Notes: generated from the letters alone by a model not told the origin. Positions 46,061 to 58,644 are shown, counted from the first letter of the stretch. The stretch: 64,000 bases of DNA from Ancylostoma caninum (GCA_037903475.1 JBAJFG010000043.1:248001-312000); one strand, 5' to 3'. Made by a program: numbers and translations.

Positions 46061-47226
46061 CAGAATTCTTCAGGTTTTAGACCACATCTAGGATTTTATG
46101 GTACATGAAAAGGTCGAACTTCCTCCTCCTTTTGGCAAACTTGTCAACATAATGTTTCCGCTATGAATCCATTATAATCCGTGATTAAATGAGGAATGAG
46201 GAAATGAGGACGCAGATTATCATTGGGCTTTATACCAGCAACGTGTCCGATACAGATAGATTCACTCTAGAAAAATGAATCACGTGATCGGTCAATTACG
46301 ATCAAATCCTCGGACTTTCGGTGCATATCTAAAGTATGAAATCAAAAGGCTCAGCTTGTATAAACCTTTTTTTCTCAGCAGTTGGAAGTGGAGATATTGG
46401 ATAAAATCCTGGGAAACCAACGAAGTCAATAATGCAACCAGCACTGAGTCTCAGCTTATGCTGAGCTGCTGTTTGGAGGTTAATCCCTCATGGAGCTTCC
46501 GTGCACAGTCAGATTGCATCTGAATGGCTCAATTCGGAAGACAGTCATAACAAAATTTTCCTTAGTCGTTACCGACGCTGACTATAACTTTTTACTTTTT
46601 GCGTTGTTCCGTTGGTGTGAAATTAAACCTTTGCTTCATATGGCTGCTACCACATGAAGCAAAGTTTCAATTTCTTAGCAACGGAACAACGCAAACAGCT
46701 TTTTTTGCACCGCTCTCATTGATGGCTCTGTGATAATCATTTTCTGCGATATTAGATCGTCTAGGTGGAGTGAGTTAGGGCAGTTCACTTCACGCAGCTC
46801 AATTTTGGCCGAAGTCGTGATGGACAGGGTGCTCCGCTAAGGCGGAACTACCACTTCAGTTCACAGTGGGCGGATACATTGCGTTATCCGAAATTTGTCA
46901 TTTTTGCTCGCTTCTGAAAGTGATGAGTTTGGCGCCCAAAAAAAGCAATGCAGAGCGCTGATGGAGCCGAGTTCTAGGTTGAAAGAAGTTTGAGGGTTCG
47001 AGCGTAATTGACCGATCGAGTGCACACATTTTTCCACACTAAATCTGTATCCGACACACAGGTGGTATAGAGATTATAATCTGCGTCCTCATTTAATCAT
47101 GGATTATAATAGATCCATAGCGAAAAAATGATGTTGACAAAAATGGAAGGAGGAAGTTCGACCATTTCATGTACCACAAAATCCTTAATGGTAGATGTGG
47201 TCTATAATCAGAAGATTTCTGCATTT
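46061..47226. mobile_element. DNA element with ~180-bp inverted arms; inner hairpin
   Basis: The left arm 46061-46252 and right arm 47050-47226 are reverse complements (AAGGTCGAACTTCCTCC / GGAGGAAGTTCGACC; CCGTGATTAAATGAGGA / GTCCTCATTTAATCATGG). Inside, 46595-46695 forms a separate palindrome around GCGTTGTTCCGTTG. No transposase is seen. Confidence 0.75.
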
Positions 47227-47716
47227 GGAGGCTATTTTCATCAGGAGGAGCTGTTTGTTTCAGCAACAGAGCGAATTCTGCCCACTTAGAGCACTGTTGA
47301 AAATTCCACCGTCACATCCAACCCTTATTCTTCCAAGCGCATGGTTAATACATTTTTGATGGCAAGCGTTCCTTCTTCTCTGAAGAAATACTTCGTTCCA
47401 CTGTCTCATTGTTGTGCCGTTCTAGCCAGGGCATTCGTGACGACTGGGGCATTGAACTTCAGTGATTCTTTCTTTTTCTTCTTGCCCGCTTGCTGGCTTT
47501 AAAAGCGCGACACCTACTTTTCACTCAGCTTGTCTAGAACCATGGCGCATACAATATACTATTATAGGTTGTCGGGGAATGATTGAGGCACTTCACCAAA
47601 TATTTTTCCTTGTATCCCTCCCACGTGACCTGTCTCCATGGTATGTGAATATGTGATACCCTGTCCTCTGAGCATCTTCGCCATGACTATGTGAGGACGT
47701 GGCGCCGCGCCGTTTG

Positions 47717-48168
47717 TTATCTAGGAGCGAAGGTGGACGGGCACCCAATTCGACGATTTTCTTGCACGAGCTCCTGTGGAGCGTTAACACGAGCAAGAGA
47801 GACAACAACATCATCATGACATTTGGACCGGGGGTCGTCAGCAACGCAACCGTGAGCTGTCGTTCGTAACGCTTCGTTTCGAGCGATATGTCGAGATAAG
47901 CCGTTTGGACAACTTTGCCTCGCTGCCCTCTTATCATTCACATTTGTTATGCTGGATTCAAAGTTATCCTTCATCCGTTCACTGACCGCCGACTTGACCG
48001 GGTGGACATGTTCTCCGGAATTGAAGCCATCTTGAAGCGATCACTCATATCTCTGCAAAAGATTCTCAAATTTTGAGATTTTCTTCCCACTATTTGGCTG
48101 CGCCACAGGAAGAGTGCGCAGGCGTTCAGTAGTGGAGAAGCGAAATCTAGGCTTGGATGCATAATCAC
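47717..48168 (-). pseudogene. Coding-like minus-strand stretch with frameshift
   Basis: A frame with SDRFKMASIPENMSTRSSRR (stop at 47971) is followed one base out of frame by ERMKDNFESSITNVNDKRAA, open to 47717. Composition is protein-like across both, as if one frameshift separated them. No family recognised; it could be a retrocopy or transposon protein. Confidence 0.3.
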
Positions 48169-48439
48169 GAAACCAAAGATGGTTAAAGCGATTGTTCACC
48201 CTATAGACCAGGTAATGTTAGGAGATGTATGACGGTTATACGTTTATGACTACTAGCCCTAGAAATGCACCCTCCAGGCGCCGGAACCTGGAATCTTTCG
48301 AGCTTATGTGCAGGGTGTGTTCCACCAGAGTTACCCGTAAGCAACACGATGGGCAACATCAGCATTTACAATAGTCAAATAAGAGCGGCGGCCGCGCTCT
48401 TGGGGAAACAGAGATATCAACGTATTTGAGGCTGGTTAA

Positions 48440-49790
48440 AGGCCGCAGCGCAACACCATCGCGAGGCTGTTGCGGGCGGCGTAGCGGGCATTTTGCCATT
48501 TTGGGAAACTGGAGCTGTCATCGCGAACATGCCTGGCCGTGTTTCAGTGCGGAGGAGTGTTCCGATGTCGGATGTGCGTCCCGTCACGAAACCCTGCGAA
48601 TTGAAGGCATTTCGTACTACCCTTGCGCCAAACCACAACCGCACCGGCTTTAGTGAGGAGGAAAACTGGTATTGACGCGAACTCGGCGAGGCGTGTTCGC
48701 GACGACGTTTTCATTTTCTCTGCAGGTAAGCCATCATTGTCCAGCCTTGCCAGCCTGCTGATTTGTCGATTACTTCATTGCCGCCGGATTTCCGCTGTTT
48801 TTGTTTTCTGGGTTTTCACATCTTTTCTGTCTCGTTTTTCATCCATACCAGGCCAGAAGGGGTGTTGAGCTAACACGACTTTATAGTGCAACCCATTTAT
48901 GTTTATTTATGCATGTGCATGTTTGCTGATATCAGGTCATGATCCAAGGCACAAATACGCATAGAAATTTCAACTCACCTTGTTTGACTTCATCCCACCG
49001 AAGGCAAGGTCTAGGCGGTTATCTTATTCACGTCTAGCCCGTTAAAAATTGGATTCTCTATAAGAATAAACACAGCACTGAGGAATGAATTTGTTGTGCT
49101 ATAAAACACTTTCAAGCAGAAAATTTCTGGTGCAGCTATGTCGATTATGTTGAATCCCGACGAATGTAAAAGAAGTTTTAGAGATCATCAACACTGACAT
49201 TCTAATGCTATGTCAAATTTTGAAAACAATGACAAGGCAAACTATCGACCACTGAGTGGTGACTTTTTCTACCTGTATTAACATGATTACTGACAACGCA
49301 GTGCTGGAACTGTCCCCGATAGGTGGCCCCAGGTGGTATGTGCACATGATCATTACAGTATGTCCTGAAGTTCTTCAACAGAAGAGAAGAAGTTTGAAGA
49401 CTGAGAAAATCCAGAGTGTCTAATCATTTCCCGGCAGTCCAGTATCTGCAAAATGGACGCTCACGTCTTTGCGTTTTGTTTATGAAGTCCAAAACGGGAA
49501 CATCATTTCAGCAGTGAGGTAGAAAAATTGAATTCAAAACCCCAAAGGAACTGATAGTGGTATTCGATTAGCATCTTCTCATTGTCATCGTTCTTCATTC
49601 CTTCTGGCCTAGAGTAGATGAAAAATCAGCGAGACAGGAAACAAAATATAAAAAACCTGAAGAAAAACGAACAAAAACAGCGGAAATCCGGTCGCAAGTA
49701 GTCGATAAACCATCCGGCTGCCAAGGCTGGCAAAATCGCACCACGTCGCTCGCAACAGCCTCACAGTTGCGCCGCGGCTGCGCGGCGACG
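48440..49790. mobile_element. Element with diverged inverted arms
   Basis: The left block (GAGGCTGTTGCGGGCGGCG, GCCGGATTTCCGCTGTTTTT, CCAGGCCAGAAGG) is mirrored at 49600-49790 (CCTTCTGGCC, AAAACAGCGGAAATCCGGTC, CGCTCGCAACAGCCTC). A stretch at 48530-48650 also resembles the core of MITE family B (GGAGGAGTGTTCCG, GAAACCCTGC). Confidence 0.6.
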
Positions 49791-50032
49791 GCCGCCGTGG
49801 CCGTGTTGCTGCAGACGTTTGTTCCGTGGTGACAGCGACTATACCTCAGCTCGGAGTCGATTTCGGCTCTTGTTGCCTTTAACTCATCGGCACTCGGAGG
49901 AGCAAGTACGGACCGCAATTTTGAAGGCCTCTCCGACAAGGAGCGTAATTTTGGAGGCGTTTCCTGGCAATGGGAGGAAACAAGAGTACGTGGCGAAATA
50001 TTACGTACAACGTTGAAGCGCAATTTTTACAT

Positions 50033-50130
50033 AGCGACCTATTTGGCAATATTTGTGTGGCGATCTATTTGGCAAGGTTTGTATGGCGACCTATTTGGCA
50101 AGGTTTGCATGGCGACCCATTTCGCGGGAC
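50033..50130. repeat. ~29-bp tandem repeat, three to four units
   Basis: The unit is close to GGCGACCTATTTGGCAAGGT plus TTGTAT. It lies just before the CAP gene; no function is evident. Confidence 0.75.
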
Positions 50131-50566
50131 ATCATGTTTGGCAAGACATTTGGCGGAGTTCGTTTACCTGGCTCGTTTGCAAACTCGTTTCCTAGGTTGA
50201 CAAACAAACCTCGCCAAACGGGTCGCCAATGGAGTTCAGAGCACATCCACACGGATGGTAATGACCGACTGTTACGCGGGAAGTTTTCAACCGATATCAA
50301 ACTTGTTTCCAATCAACATAATCGGAACGCCTACCATTATTCTGTAAATGTATCGCCACTCAATGCTCCTCTAAGACAAAAAGTGCGGCCAATTAGTGGA
50401 AAGAGTTTGTATCATAATAATAAGAATAAAAATGATAATGTCCCAGTCGGGAGCGTATAAACGTTTCCGTAAAAAGGGCTATTAAATGATGCTATAGTGT
50501 ATGCAAAACAAATGGTAACAACAAAAATGTGCCAATGGATTGGAATTTTTGGAAGAGGTGATCCGG

Positions 50567-53500
50567 ATGATGAGCCTGCATTTAAAGAGCTTCCTCGTTT
50601 CCATTTCGAGGACTCATGCTCTGTTTGCAGCTGTTTACATTGGCGGTAAGGTTTACTGCTTTGTGTTCCTCGGAATAGACATATCAGTGCGTATTCTGGA
50701 TGGCAATCACTTTAGGTTCTACCGCTATTTACAGCGCAATCCACAAGCGAAGGGAAGCAAACAAAAATCCTGTCAGGTATTATATGATAAGGGGTGTAGC
50801 ATTTGTAAAAATGAATGTGCTGGAGGAGAAAGGATCGTCGTATCGTTCCAGCAGACTGCACAGAGCCAAAGAAATTTCCCAAGGATAAACTCGGCTCATT
50901 TGTCGCCGAACTTAACAGACGTCGTAGGTTAATGGTCGATGGAAACCAACAGAATGGTGGAACTGGTGTAAAGCTGAAGAAGGGCCGTAGTGTAATGGAG
51001 GTGGTGAGTTACGAAACTTTTGATGCTTTTTCAACAGCTTCTTCTTTAGAGTATGATTGTTCCGCTATTAGTTTGACTCATCCACTAGGCCTTTCCCTGG
51101 CATATCTTGAGAAAGTTCATGTAGCCTGACTTGGATACTGTTGAGTTCTGTTGGGCTGAATCGTCATCTCAATACTTGCATTTCTTGTACAAAAAAGACG
51201 TTTCAAAGGAACAGCAGTTTGAAATCCCCCTAATTCATTTCTAAACATCTCGGAATTCAGGAATGGAGTTGCCATCTCGAAGAAGAAGCTATCGCTGCTC
51301 TCAACACCACGGCATGTGACATGGAATGCCCGCGAGATGGACCCTCTGAAATTCCAAATGGAACAACAGGATTTTTCGACTGGTGTGTCAGCTCCAAACA
51401 ACTATTTGTTGCTTTTAAAAGAATACAAAGTGCAAAGAGCCGCTTTCCAGTCTTAGGCTCAAAAGCCATCAGTGGTAAAATTGCGTAAAATGCACTTGAA
51501 CTGGACCTGTTTGCATGAGCCTCCCACTAGAAAAGAGGAGGAGGGGTGGATGTCTTCAAGTATAGTATGTAACTCAAATAGCGCTGATGTGAATTTCCAC
51601 ACTTTGAAATTTCAGCGCATACCCTACCTACAAATGAATTACCTGTCTATTTATACATCTTCTGCACACTGAAAAATGAGATGATGTGAAAGGACTAGAA
51701 GCACAGTGCTGAGTAGGGACCGACAGGAATTAGACTTCAGATTCATTTGACCAAAAGAATCCAATTTTTTTCGTTTCTGTTGAGATGGAAATCTCCTGAA
51801 TATCTGTTCCGGCACTACTTTGGCTGTTAACTTGCTAAAAGGGTGGTTCTTTTTGGCTCCACCCAGCATAGGAGATGAGCATCCTCTCCACTCAGGGGAT
51901 TCCCTCACTCACAGTAGATAAGTAATTCATCCGAGACTTCGCAAGTACTTAGAGGATGCATGAGGAGTTCAATCTTTGAAATCATTAGAGATACGCTTGG
52001 GATGACTGCAATAATTCGAAGGCATTGCTCTCACCTCATTCGAAGCGCTAACGCGTATTCAGACAGGTTGTCGGAAGGAGCGCAGCAGAAGGAGATCGCG
52101 CTAATGTGGTTGAAAAGCGTGAGATGCAGAGATAAAAATTTCCGGAAGGACTGCGGCAGCTATTCGGAAGAAATGTAGCGGGGAAAAGAAAGGACCGCAG
52201 GTCACCTGTCGGTTCTTCCGGTTTTCTGCTGCGGTTCTTCCAAAAAATTGTCCGAGTAAAAGTCTCAGTCGCTGCTAACATTACACAGTGCCTCTATTAT
52301 CAAAAGACAACTTAAAATGTCCAGTGTCCCACCTTTTTTTCACACGTTGGAGATATTAACAGATCCTAGAACGCCTTGCTGGTTCCAGTACTATGTAGTT
52401 GTCCTGAAAGTGAGGAAAACCCTGTTTCTGTAGGGTCCAAAATGCATGTTTTGCAAGCCATTTTTGCAGATGAGCCTTAGTGTGCTGGCTGCCCATCGAT
52501 TTGCGGTGTTGACCAAGAAGCCTTGGCTTATCTGATCAACATGGTCGAAGGCTTTGCACGTCGCAGACTCTACCTGATCCTGTCCCGAAAACAGCTTAGA
52601 AAATTGCTTTGAAGTCGGTCTTGAAACTTTCTGTTTGCTGCTAGAATGAAGATCCGAAATCTACAATTAGCTTGAACACGAAAATGAGGGGGGGGGGGAA
52701 CTTTAAGGAGGATACGATGCTGGATTATGAACTTGAAAAGGCATTTCTCTTCCAAAAATGTACACAGAACCACAATAAAATGCAAACTGAACCTGTAATA
52801 AGCTATGATCTATGATCATCGCGTCTCAACCTTTGATGACTCCTGCAAAAGACTGCAATATGAAGCCGCTCTGTACAACAAGAATATGTACTGAGAAACG
52901 AGATGCTTACTTATGCTTTTTTTCAGCCAATACGACGGTAAAGGATATGAGCCAATGGGATCGTGGTTATCAGAAATGGACAAAAATGATATATATCAAG
53001 ATCCCAACCCTGAGGTTCGTGTTATGTATGGTGGCAAAAACCGAAACTACTGCAATGTAAGCATTTTCTTACCGAGTCTTCTATGTATATTCGTGAGAAA
53101 AACCTCCTCTGTTTTAAAGCTCGTTCGCTACGATGCCTACGGCATTGGGTGTGCCGAAAAGGAATGTAGTAAAACAAGGTTAACGTTCTGCCTCACGAAT
53201 CAGCCGTAAGTTGACTCTCATAACTTGGATGTCGTTTTGCACAGATTTTTTTTTGAAATGTTGTTCTCCCGAGATTCTGATTGTGGGCATTCGTGATCGT
53301 TCATCAGGCACTTAACATTCCCCAATCTCCGAAGACTTTTGGTAAGAAAATGAGAATGACATACGAAATAATCTTGTTCATCAGGATCATACACGTTATA
53401 AACGCGTCCATGTGAATATCTGGATGATTTTGTAAGATCGTATCCATAGTATTTCCTATCATTACAAAATTGGTTTGACTACGTCTTACTCCAGGCTACT

Positions 53501-54525
53501 TCGTGAAATATTCCCATCGAGAGGAATTGTACAGAACATCTTGTTTTTATTTTAGGGCAGAGCATTGAGTCTGGTGACGATCACTTAGAATTCAGCTACG
53601 AAGGTTTTTGATTCTCTCAGGTTATCCAACATCCTTGAAGACAGCACTCACGGAAATTTTTGTGTTGAAGATTCCGCGGTATATCGGGGTTTTTAGGGAC
53701 GATGAACTCATTGATAACGATGAAATAGCGTGAAACACGCGAAAAACACAGAAAAAGATGGCGGTATTTCATGTGTGTCCACAGCGCGGACGAGTGTTCC
53801 GTGATGGGTCCCGGCACGGAACCCTGCAAATGGTACGAATTTCATAGACACGCCCCCGCTGAACCACATGCACACACCCTGTCAAAGGCGTTAGTTGGCG
53901 CGACGGAACCCTAATGTCCAGAGCGGCATATGTGTCCACGGCAGTATCTTCGCAGGTAGGTGGCCATTCAAGGTGTTCAACTTACTGTTGCGATTGTCCA
54001 GCGGCCGGCTACATGGTAAGCGACTCATTTCAGATGTGAAAATTTCCGTGAGTGCTGCCTTTGAGGGGTTCCATGTAACGCATCAAACAACTCTCCTCAC
54101 CAACATTTGTGCCACAGAGACTCTGCCGAAGCTAAGATTATAGCTGAGAAAATCATGTTTACCATTCCGTGGACACCGTGGTCTATCAAAAGCACATTGA
54201 TGCAGTTGTAAGCAGCTGCTTCTTGCCACTTCTAATCACTACTGTAATTATATCTCACAATTCATTCTGATCAACTCCTCTGTAATGAAATACTCGCATT
54301 ATTTCATTTCTGTCCTCATTTTCTAGACCTCTTCAAGAAAACGATGTCGTGTACTACACGGGGAATGGTGCCTGTCCGAAAAGCAAGTGTTATTCAACTA
54401 CCGCCGGCTGTAACGAGGAGTCAGGACTGTGTCTCTCAAAAGAATCAACTAAAGAGCCAACGCCAAAAAAGAAACATGTCATCTGTTTCTACTCGATTGT
54501 TGGGGCTACTTGTGTTGAGCTGTAA
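50567..54525 (+). CDS. CAP/SCP-domain secreted protein (ASP-like), 255 aa
   Basis: Six in-phase exons: 50567-50645, 50852-51003, 51261-51382, 52927-53056, 53120-53205 and 54327-54525 (TAA). The start gives MMSLHLKSFLVSI and ALFAAVYIG, a likely signal peptide. CAP landmarks follow: FPKDKLGSFVAELNRRRR (helix 1), EWSCHLEEEAIAAL (helix 2), GSWLSEM (the W..E motif), NYCNLVRYDAYGIGCAEKEC (CAP1 region) and a Cys-rich hinge (CPKSKCY, GCNEESGLC). The CAP1 His and the GEN motif are absent or in an exon I missed in the 1.5-kb intron 3. Ancylostoma-secreted proteins are abundant in hookworms. The start Met is the least certain part; the next in-frame Met, one codon on, is possible. Confidence 0.75.
53639..54062. 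mobile_element. MITE family B, copy 1, inside CAP intron 5
   Basis: It opens ACAGCACTCACGGAAATTTT and closes AAATTTCCGTGAGTGCTGCC, an inverted pair. A second copy in the same orientation lies at 54716-55142, so the last CAP exon is bracketed by the two. Confidence 0.85.
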
Positions 54526-54595
54526 ACGAGAGAATAAGATCATTTCAGGCAGATTTTTGTTGTGCTATAGAGGGATATCAAAAGCTACATTTATA

Positions 54596-54690
54596 GTTCA
54601 TCGAAGTCCGATCAGGTCGGAAAACGAATAATGCGCATCGATCTTCGCATAAAGAGGATCGATACGTATCCTTTGTTATCTTGTCTTTTA
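54596..54690. mobile_element. Truncated copy of the 3126-3247 palindromic MITE
   Basis: It shares TTATAGTTCATCGAAGTCCG and GATCGATACGTATCCTTTGT-like words with the 3.1-kb copy, but the right arm is cut short. It lies in the CAP 3' flank. Confidence 0.65.
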
Positions 54691-54715
54691 TAGTGCATAG
54701 GTTTTTAGTTGTTAA

Positions 54716-55142
54716 AGGCAGCACTCGCGAAAATTTTTGAGTTGAAGATTTCGCGCCATATCGGGGTTTTTAGGGACGATGAATTCATTGACAACGATGA
54801 AGTAGCGTGAAACACGCGAAAAACACAAAAAAAAAAAATGATGGCGGTATTCCATGTGCGTCCACAGCGCGGACGAGTGTTCCATGATGGGTCCCGCCAC
54901 GGAACCCTCCAAATGGCACGAATATCATAAACACGCTCCGCTGAACCACATGCGCACATGCTGTCAACGGCGTTAGTTGGCGCGACGGAACCCTAATGTC
55001 CAGACCGGCAGATGTGTCCACGGCAGTATCTTCGCAGGTAGGCGGCCATTCAAGGTGTTCAACTTACTGTTGCGATTGTAGAGCTGCCGGCTACCTGATA
55101 AGCGACTCATTTCAGAAGCGAAAATTTCCGTGAGTGCTGCCT
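54716..55142. mobile_element. MITE family B, copy 2
   Basis: It runs from GGCAGCACTCGCGAAAATTT to AAATTTCCGTGAGTGCTGCC. The interior is collinear with 53639-54062 (GACGAGTGTTCCATGATGGG, GGCGCGACGGAACCCTAATG). Confidence 0.85.
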
Positions 55143-55680
55143 CCAAGCATGCTATAGGAAGCGACATGCTTTAACGCTCTACCATAGCAATTTTTCTCAC
55201 CAGTTATGCATTATGGTTGATGGGTATTTAAGTATTTATTAATGCGCAAATAGATGCGCTGTGCAATAATGCATAGATCAGTATCACAGAGAAGCAATGG
55301 AAAAGCTGTAAACAAAACAAAATGATTCAAAATGTACCTGTGGTGCATAAGATGTTAGTCATAGTACTTCTTCATAGTGAATTTCTATTCAGCAGAACCA
55401 TCGAATATCATCGAGGCGGAAATTATTCAAAATGCATGAGTTATAATTTTTGATTGCACATATTTGCACCTTCACTGAGAGAACTGCATCATTATGAGAA
55501 ACTAAAGGAAAATAATATTGAAATAATACAACTGAACTTACGGCCTATCTGTGGGGCAGAATGGAGATTTTCAATTTCACTGGTTTTCGGCACACCCAAG
55601 AAGAGACGCGTCGCATCAAACGCTCTTTAAAATTAGAAGGTTGACAAGGAATCAAGATATAGAAAGCTTCCAGTGAAACA
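55143..55680. other. Intergenic, no supported feature
   Basis: AT-rich sequence with no exon, repeat or motif I can support. Confidence 0.4.
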
Positions 55681-57316
55681 ATTTCCCTTGTCTTATAAGA
55701 TATTTAGGTGAAGAGAAAATGCATAAATGTCTACTCTTCTAAGTTTGAAAAAAAAGTTGAATCTGCTTCCTACAACTAGACTGAGCCGCTCATGTGTGGT
55801 TACAACTACATGTGCTGTTGCTTCCTAACATTCTTTCTTGTTTCTTGCAGTACCTAGTTTTGATGCTACTAACAACTTCTACTTTCTCCGCGAAATTCCT
55901 TATATAAAAAGTTCACTACTCATAGAACCAAGTCAACTCCCACATCAACTTCTCCTTTTTCACTGGTTTTGTCTGCCCATCAGCTTGCCTTACCGCTCAT
56001 TGCTAGGTTGTTATTTTCACTTTCCAAAAGAGTTCGTATTTTTGCCCCCCCCCCCCTTTTCGTAATATGGAAAATTTTTTAAATAAAAGTAAAATGCATG
56101 AACAGTTAATGGGGATGCATGAAAAACGAGTCAATAAATACTGTTTGTATGCGGAGTCATAGGTGTTGTCTTTCAGATTCCAGAACCAAGAAACTCGAGA
56201 GGGAAGAGCGTGAAAAGCAGGAGGCTGAGCGACGGCATAAAGAGGAGATGGAGCACGAGGCGAAGAAGCAAGAAGCTGAGCGTCGCATTGAAGAGGCGCG
56301 TCTGGAAGAGGAAAAGCGCATGAACGAAACGCCAGGCATCTCATCGATACCATATCATTTCTGGATTCATTATCTCATTATTTATCCGTATCATTCTTCT
56401 GTGAAGCACTTTCCACTGAGTGTGCTTTAGAGTATACCTATGCTTACTAGTATTGACCGCAGCTCAGTAATTGATCTAGGGCTGTAGAGTAAGAAATCCG
56501 CTTTCCGTGGAGCATTCAAATGTAACACCCGACTTATTGCCGATCATTCCGGGTGTGGAAGCTTTTCGCTCATTTTTGAATTTCTTTTTCTTTGCATTAT
56601 TTAGCTTCTCGATGGCCTTTCTATCCGTTTCATGCTCTCAGTGTTTTTAGCGTTTTTTTTTTCCTCTTGAGCTATCATTGGATAGATCTGCGCAATGAAA
56701 TCACAGCTTAGTGACCGCTAGGTTTTCCAGAAGATCGCCGGCGTTTTTTCGGGATGCGAAATAGTATTTCCGGATGGATTCGGCTCTTAGAAAATCTCCG
56801 TTCTACCCAAAACTTGACTTTACCCAATAACTACCAGGCAGTTGTCTCTCGGAAAAACTGGATGTTTGCTACCATTGCTAAAAACCCTCTCCACATGTAC
56901 ATTTGTAATATAAGTAGGTTATTTTTGGACTTTGCTATCATTTTCTACGTGTATTTTTCACAGTTGATATCACTCGCAAAGCATAATAAAAATTCAACAC
57001 TTTATTTTGAGGAATAGCTTTAGGAGCTATACTAATTGTATCCTGATAACTCCAGAAACTTATTAAAATAAGCACAATAAAATGACATCGTGGAAATTTT
57101 TAGGAATAAATCGACTGGTATGTAAGATGAATTTCTACATTTCCGTCCATTAAACTGAACATAATTTCACAACTTGTTCGACTTATCTGCTGCTTTTTAC
57201 AGGTTCTTTCTCGAGATTTAGAGCAAACGCTTCATCGAGAATGGCAAATTCGTTCATGTTAATACTCTCCTGCAAAACTGGGTTGAACTAAGCAAACAAA
57301 TCGAATTAGCGATCTA
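55681..57316 (+). repeat. Segmental duplication, copy 2
   Basis: It is collinear with 40562-43374 minus the mariner insertion, and with the flank after the LINE. It ends where another mariner-like element (57317) is inserted. Confidence 0.9.
56177..56430 (+). pseudogene. Duplicate of the mec-9 Glu-rich exon, frameshifted
   Basis: The acceptor and the coiled-coil segment ([20 protein letters not shown] onward to EEKRMNET) are intact. Then eight bases present in copy 1 (CTGTTGCG after GAAACG) are missing. The frame shifts to [14 protein letters not shown] and ends at 56428-56430. A CGC direct repeat flanks the lost segment, typical of slippage. No other mec-9 exon accompanies it, so it is either a dead copy or an alternative distal exon. 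Confidence 0.75.
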
Positions 57317-58281
57317 CAGGGGTATCAAAAAGTTTCCGGCCTGTACTACTTGCAGATGGGCTACTGCAGAGAAGTTTTAAAATAAATAAAAGTGGATCCC
57401 TAAAAGTTTAAAACACCTTTCATCTTGTCATTATATTTGATTTAACCAATGCTATGGGGATTTTTATCACTCGAACATAAACACCAAACGTAGGCTCTTA
57501 TTCGTTATTTGTCTGGTTCCGCCGGAGTGCCGTTTCAGATTTTCTCACGAATTATAGTAGCTAGTCCCTAGAGCCCGTCTACGAAGTAGTTGAATTCGCG
57601 AAACGCATCCGTAGTTTCATGAAGAAATACAATTTTGTGAAAAACGTCCCACTGAAGAGCCTGAATTCCATTGTTGAATTTCTGCAGTCATTTTTCTTGG
57701 CTGGTTTCCTAACGGAGTTAAACCAAATAGTGCACTACTTTATTGGGGTTCACGTACAGATAGTCAGGTAATGCGATTTTTTCCTACCTCCCCCTCCACC
57801 CCCCCCCCTAAAAAAAAACTTTAGGGGACCGCTTTCACCTCCAGGTTCCGTGATCTATCTCACTGCTCTTGGAGATCTGCCTGTCCTGGCCCACCGCTCC
57901 GCGCCTAATAATTAAAATCATGGCAGTGAATTTGCCACTCATTCCTGACCGATTCTCACTCCCTTGAAAACATTTACTTCCAAAATTCCATAAGGAGGTG
58001 CTGGAAGACTCGTTTGCAATTTAGGGGCGGGTTTAGATTTTGTCCAACAAAATTTATTCACAAAGCAAAAAATTCGACAGTTGCTTCTCGCTGGATCAAC
58101 GTTTTTTTGGATGAGAACCATACCTTGACTTGAAAAAAACGTTCTTATTTCTAGGAAGTCTAACGAATTCTCAAGAAGCTCTTCTAAATGACATGAAAGG
58201 CTTCACCCTACATGGAGCTTTCAAAATTGTGAAGAAATGTGGAACAGGAGAGCGGAGGCTGCAAACTTTTTGATAGCTCTG
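57317..58281. mobile_element. Second mariner-like element, 965 bp
   Basis: The ends CAGGGGTATCAAAAAGTTT and AAACTTTTTGATAGCTCTG are inverted and flanked by TA. The interior shows no recognisable transposase frame. The ends differ from those of the 40.8-kb element, so it is another family. Confidence 0.8.
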
Positions 58282-58428
58282 TAAGTATGTATCAAATTTA
58301 CTGAGAAGAAAAGTACAGAAATCTGAGCATACCTTCCTTGAAGAGAAAATACCTGCTTCTTCAAAAACTTTTGATAGATTTTCTGATATCTGAATTTAAC
58401 GAATTCTTAATCGTTTATTATTTATTAG

Positions 58429-58644
58429 AGTTGCGCAACACAAAGAGTTAATGGAGTTTAAGTTGTTGCTGCATTATGACACTTTTCTAGGCTATTATGC
58501 ACACGCTGCAAGGCGTTGGGAAAGGTTGGTGCAATACTTATCGAAGAAATTAGCGGCTCAAGTCGAGCCGGCGCGACGACACTGGTTTGGACACATATCG
58601 ATTGTGAATGGCCCGTCGCTGGCGTTGTCGTCAGCAGCCAATCA
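58429..58644 (+). CDS. Ambiguous exon candidate, unknown protein
   Basis: A TTATTTATTAG acceptor and GTAAGT donor bracket a frame open across 216 bp (VAQHKELMEFKLLLHYDTF, then YAHAARRWERLVQYLSKKLA). In a second frame, from about 58510 to TAA near 58714, the peptide GKVGAILIEEISGSSRAG continues to a hydrophobic tail (SIGIVVSATALIGTAILF). Only one can be real and no neighbour decides it. Confidence 0.3.

Noticed and set aside
49595..50023. 142-codon minus-strand ORF
   Set aside because: It covers the right arm of an inverted-repeat element and is Arg/Ser/Ala-rich without motifs.
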